DNA from: Clostridia bacterium
GTDB lineage: Bacteria; Bacillota; Clostridia; TANB77; CAG-508
DNA length: 7,257 nucleotides
Assembly (NCBI GenBank): GCA_900768805.1
Contig: CAAGEF010000150.1
Span: 1-7,257 of the forward strand
Reading direction: 5' to 3'
Below are positions 7,167-7,257 of the stretch, piece after piece. A program made the translations under genes and the position numbers. Each line of letters begins with the position of its first letter. The first letter of the stretch is position 1. The notes beneath the pieces were generated by a model. That model made no database searches and was not told the DNA's origin. It saw only the letters and a list, made by a program, of their open reading frames with translations.

Positions 7167-7169
7167 ATA

Positions 7170-7257
7170 AAGCCGTGGAGAAAGTATATATTATATAAAA
7201 TTTATTACATTCCTCGGCTTCACTCCCAATCGAAGGCAGACTAAAGTTACACCAATG
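7170..7257. other. GC-richer structured segment at the window edge, possible partial ncRNA
   Basis: AAGCCG (7170-7175) pairs perfectly with CGGCTT (7215-7220). After one mismatch the pairing continues as GGA (7177-7179) with TCC (7211-7213), giving a ten-position stem around an AT-only-like loop. From 7211 to 7257 the sequence is 23 of 47 G/C, about twice the level of the surroundings, though no gene is convincing there. Such islands in AT-rich genomes often mark structured RNAs or leaders. I cannot name the class or decide the strand: a + strand leader from the promoter-like boxes at 7139-7166, or the 3' end of a - strand RNA entering from the right. The window end truncates it. Confidence 0.35.

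Noticed and set aside
6965..7257. An uninterrupted - strand reading frame running in from the right edge (starting HWCNFSLPSIGSEAEE...) through the intergenic region into the last gene.
   Set aside because: It lacks a start in the window, crosses the terminator palindrome and both short repeats, ends inside a well-supported gene on the other strand, and its residue make-up looks like translated non-coding DNA.
7170..7257. A tRNA, T-box or known riboswitch at the right edge.
   Set aside because: I found no tRNA cloverleaf, no T-box TGGNACCGCG-type sequence and no core motif of a riboswitch I know; only a long-range stem and raised GC are visible.

Overview
The window looks like chromosomal DNA from a very AT-rich Gram-positive anaerobe. 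Sample lines of coding sequence contain only about a quarter G+C, all five genes stop with TAA, A/T-ending codons dominate, and every gene has a purine-rich Shine-Dalgarno site (AAGGGGG, AAAGGAGG, GGAGGAG, AAAGGGG). A low-GC Bacillota, probably of the Clostridia or a related uncultured gut lineage, is the best guess. This is inferred from composition and gene families; there is no 16S rRNA or other marker.

The layout is one tightly packed unit on the + strand. An extended -10 promoter (7-35) is followed by five genes with gaps of 11, 26 and 21 bases and then an 8-base overlap. A hairpin-plus-U-tract terminator (7018-7053) closes the unit. In order the genes are: (1) a 780-aa cytoplasmic coiled-coil protein of unrecognised family; (2) deoB, phosphopentomutase, with all metal ligands present but Ser in place of the usual phosphorylated Thr; (3) a membrane-anchored protein joining a periplasmic-binding-protein-like domain to a VWA domain with an intact MIDAS; (4) a small protein with two membrane segments and an XpaC-like helical domain; (5) a second membrane-anchored binding protein, a VWA-less paralogue of the first half of gene 3.

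Genes 1, 3, 4 and 5 can be read as a trans-envelope assembly. Two extracytoplasmic ligand-binding domains, one carrying a metal-dependent VWA adhesion module, share an operon with a small membrane protein facing the cytoplasm and a large cytoplasmic coiled-coil protein. No permease or ATPase that would make this an ABC importer lies in the window, and TelA, the usual XpaC partner, is also absent. The role of the assembly is inferred. deoB is a housekeeping gene embedded in the unit, without its usual purine-nucleoside-phosphorylase neighbours.

The last ~200 bases (7054-7257) hold no convincing gene. They contain two short palindromic elements with GGGGACACGT- and GGGACGGGG-type cores, a possible promoter, and a strikingly GC-richer segment (7211-7257, 23 of 47 bases G/C) that forms a long-range stem with 7170-7179. 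This segment may be the edge of a structured RNA cut by the window end.
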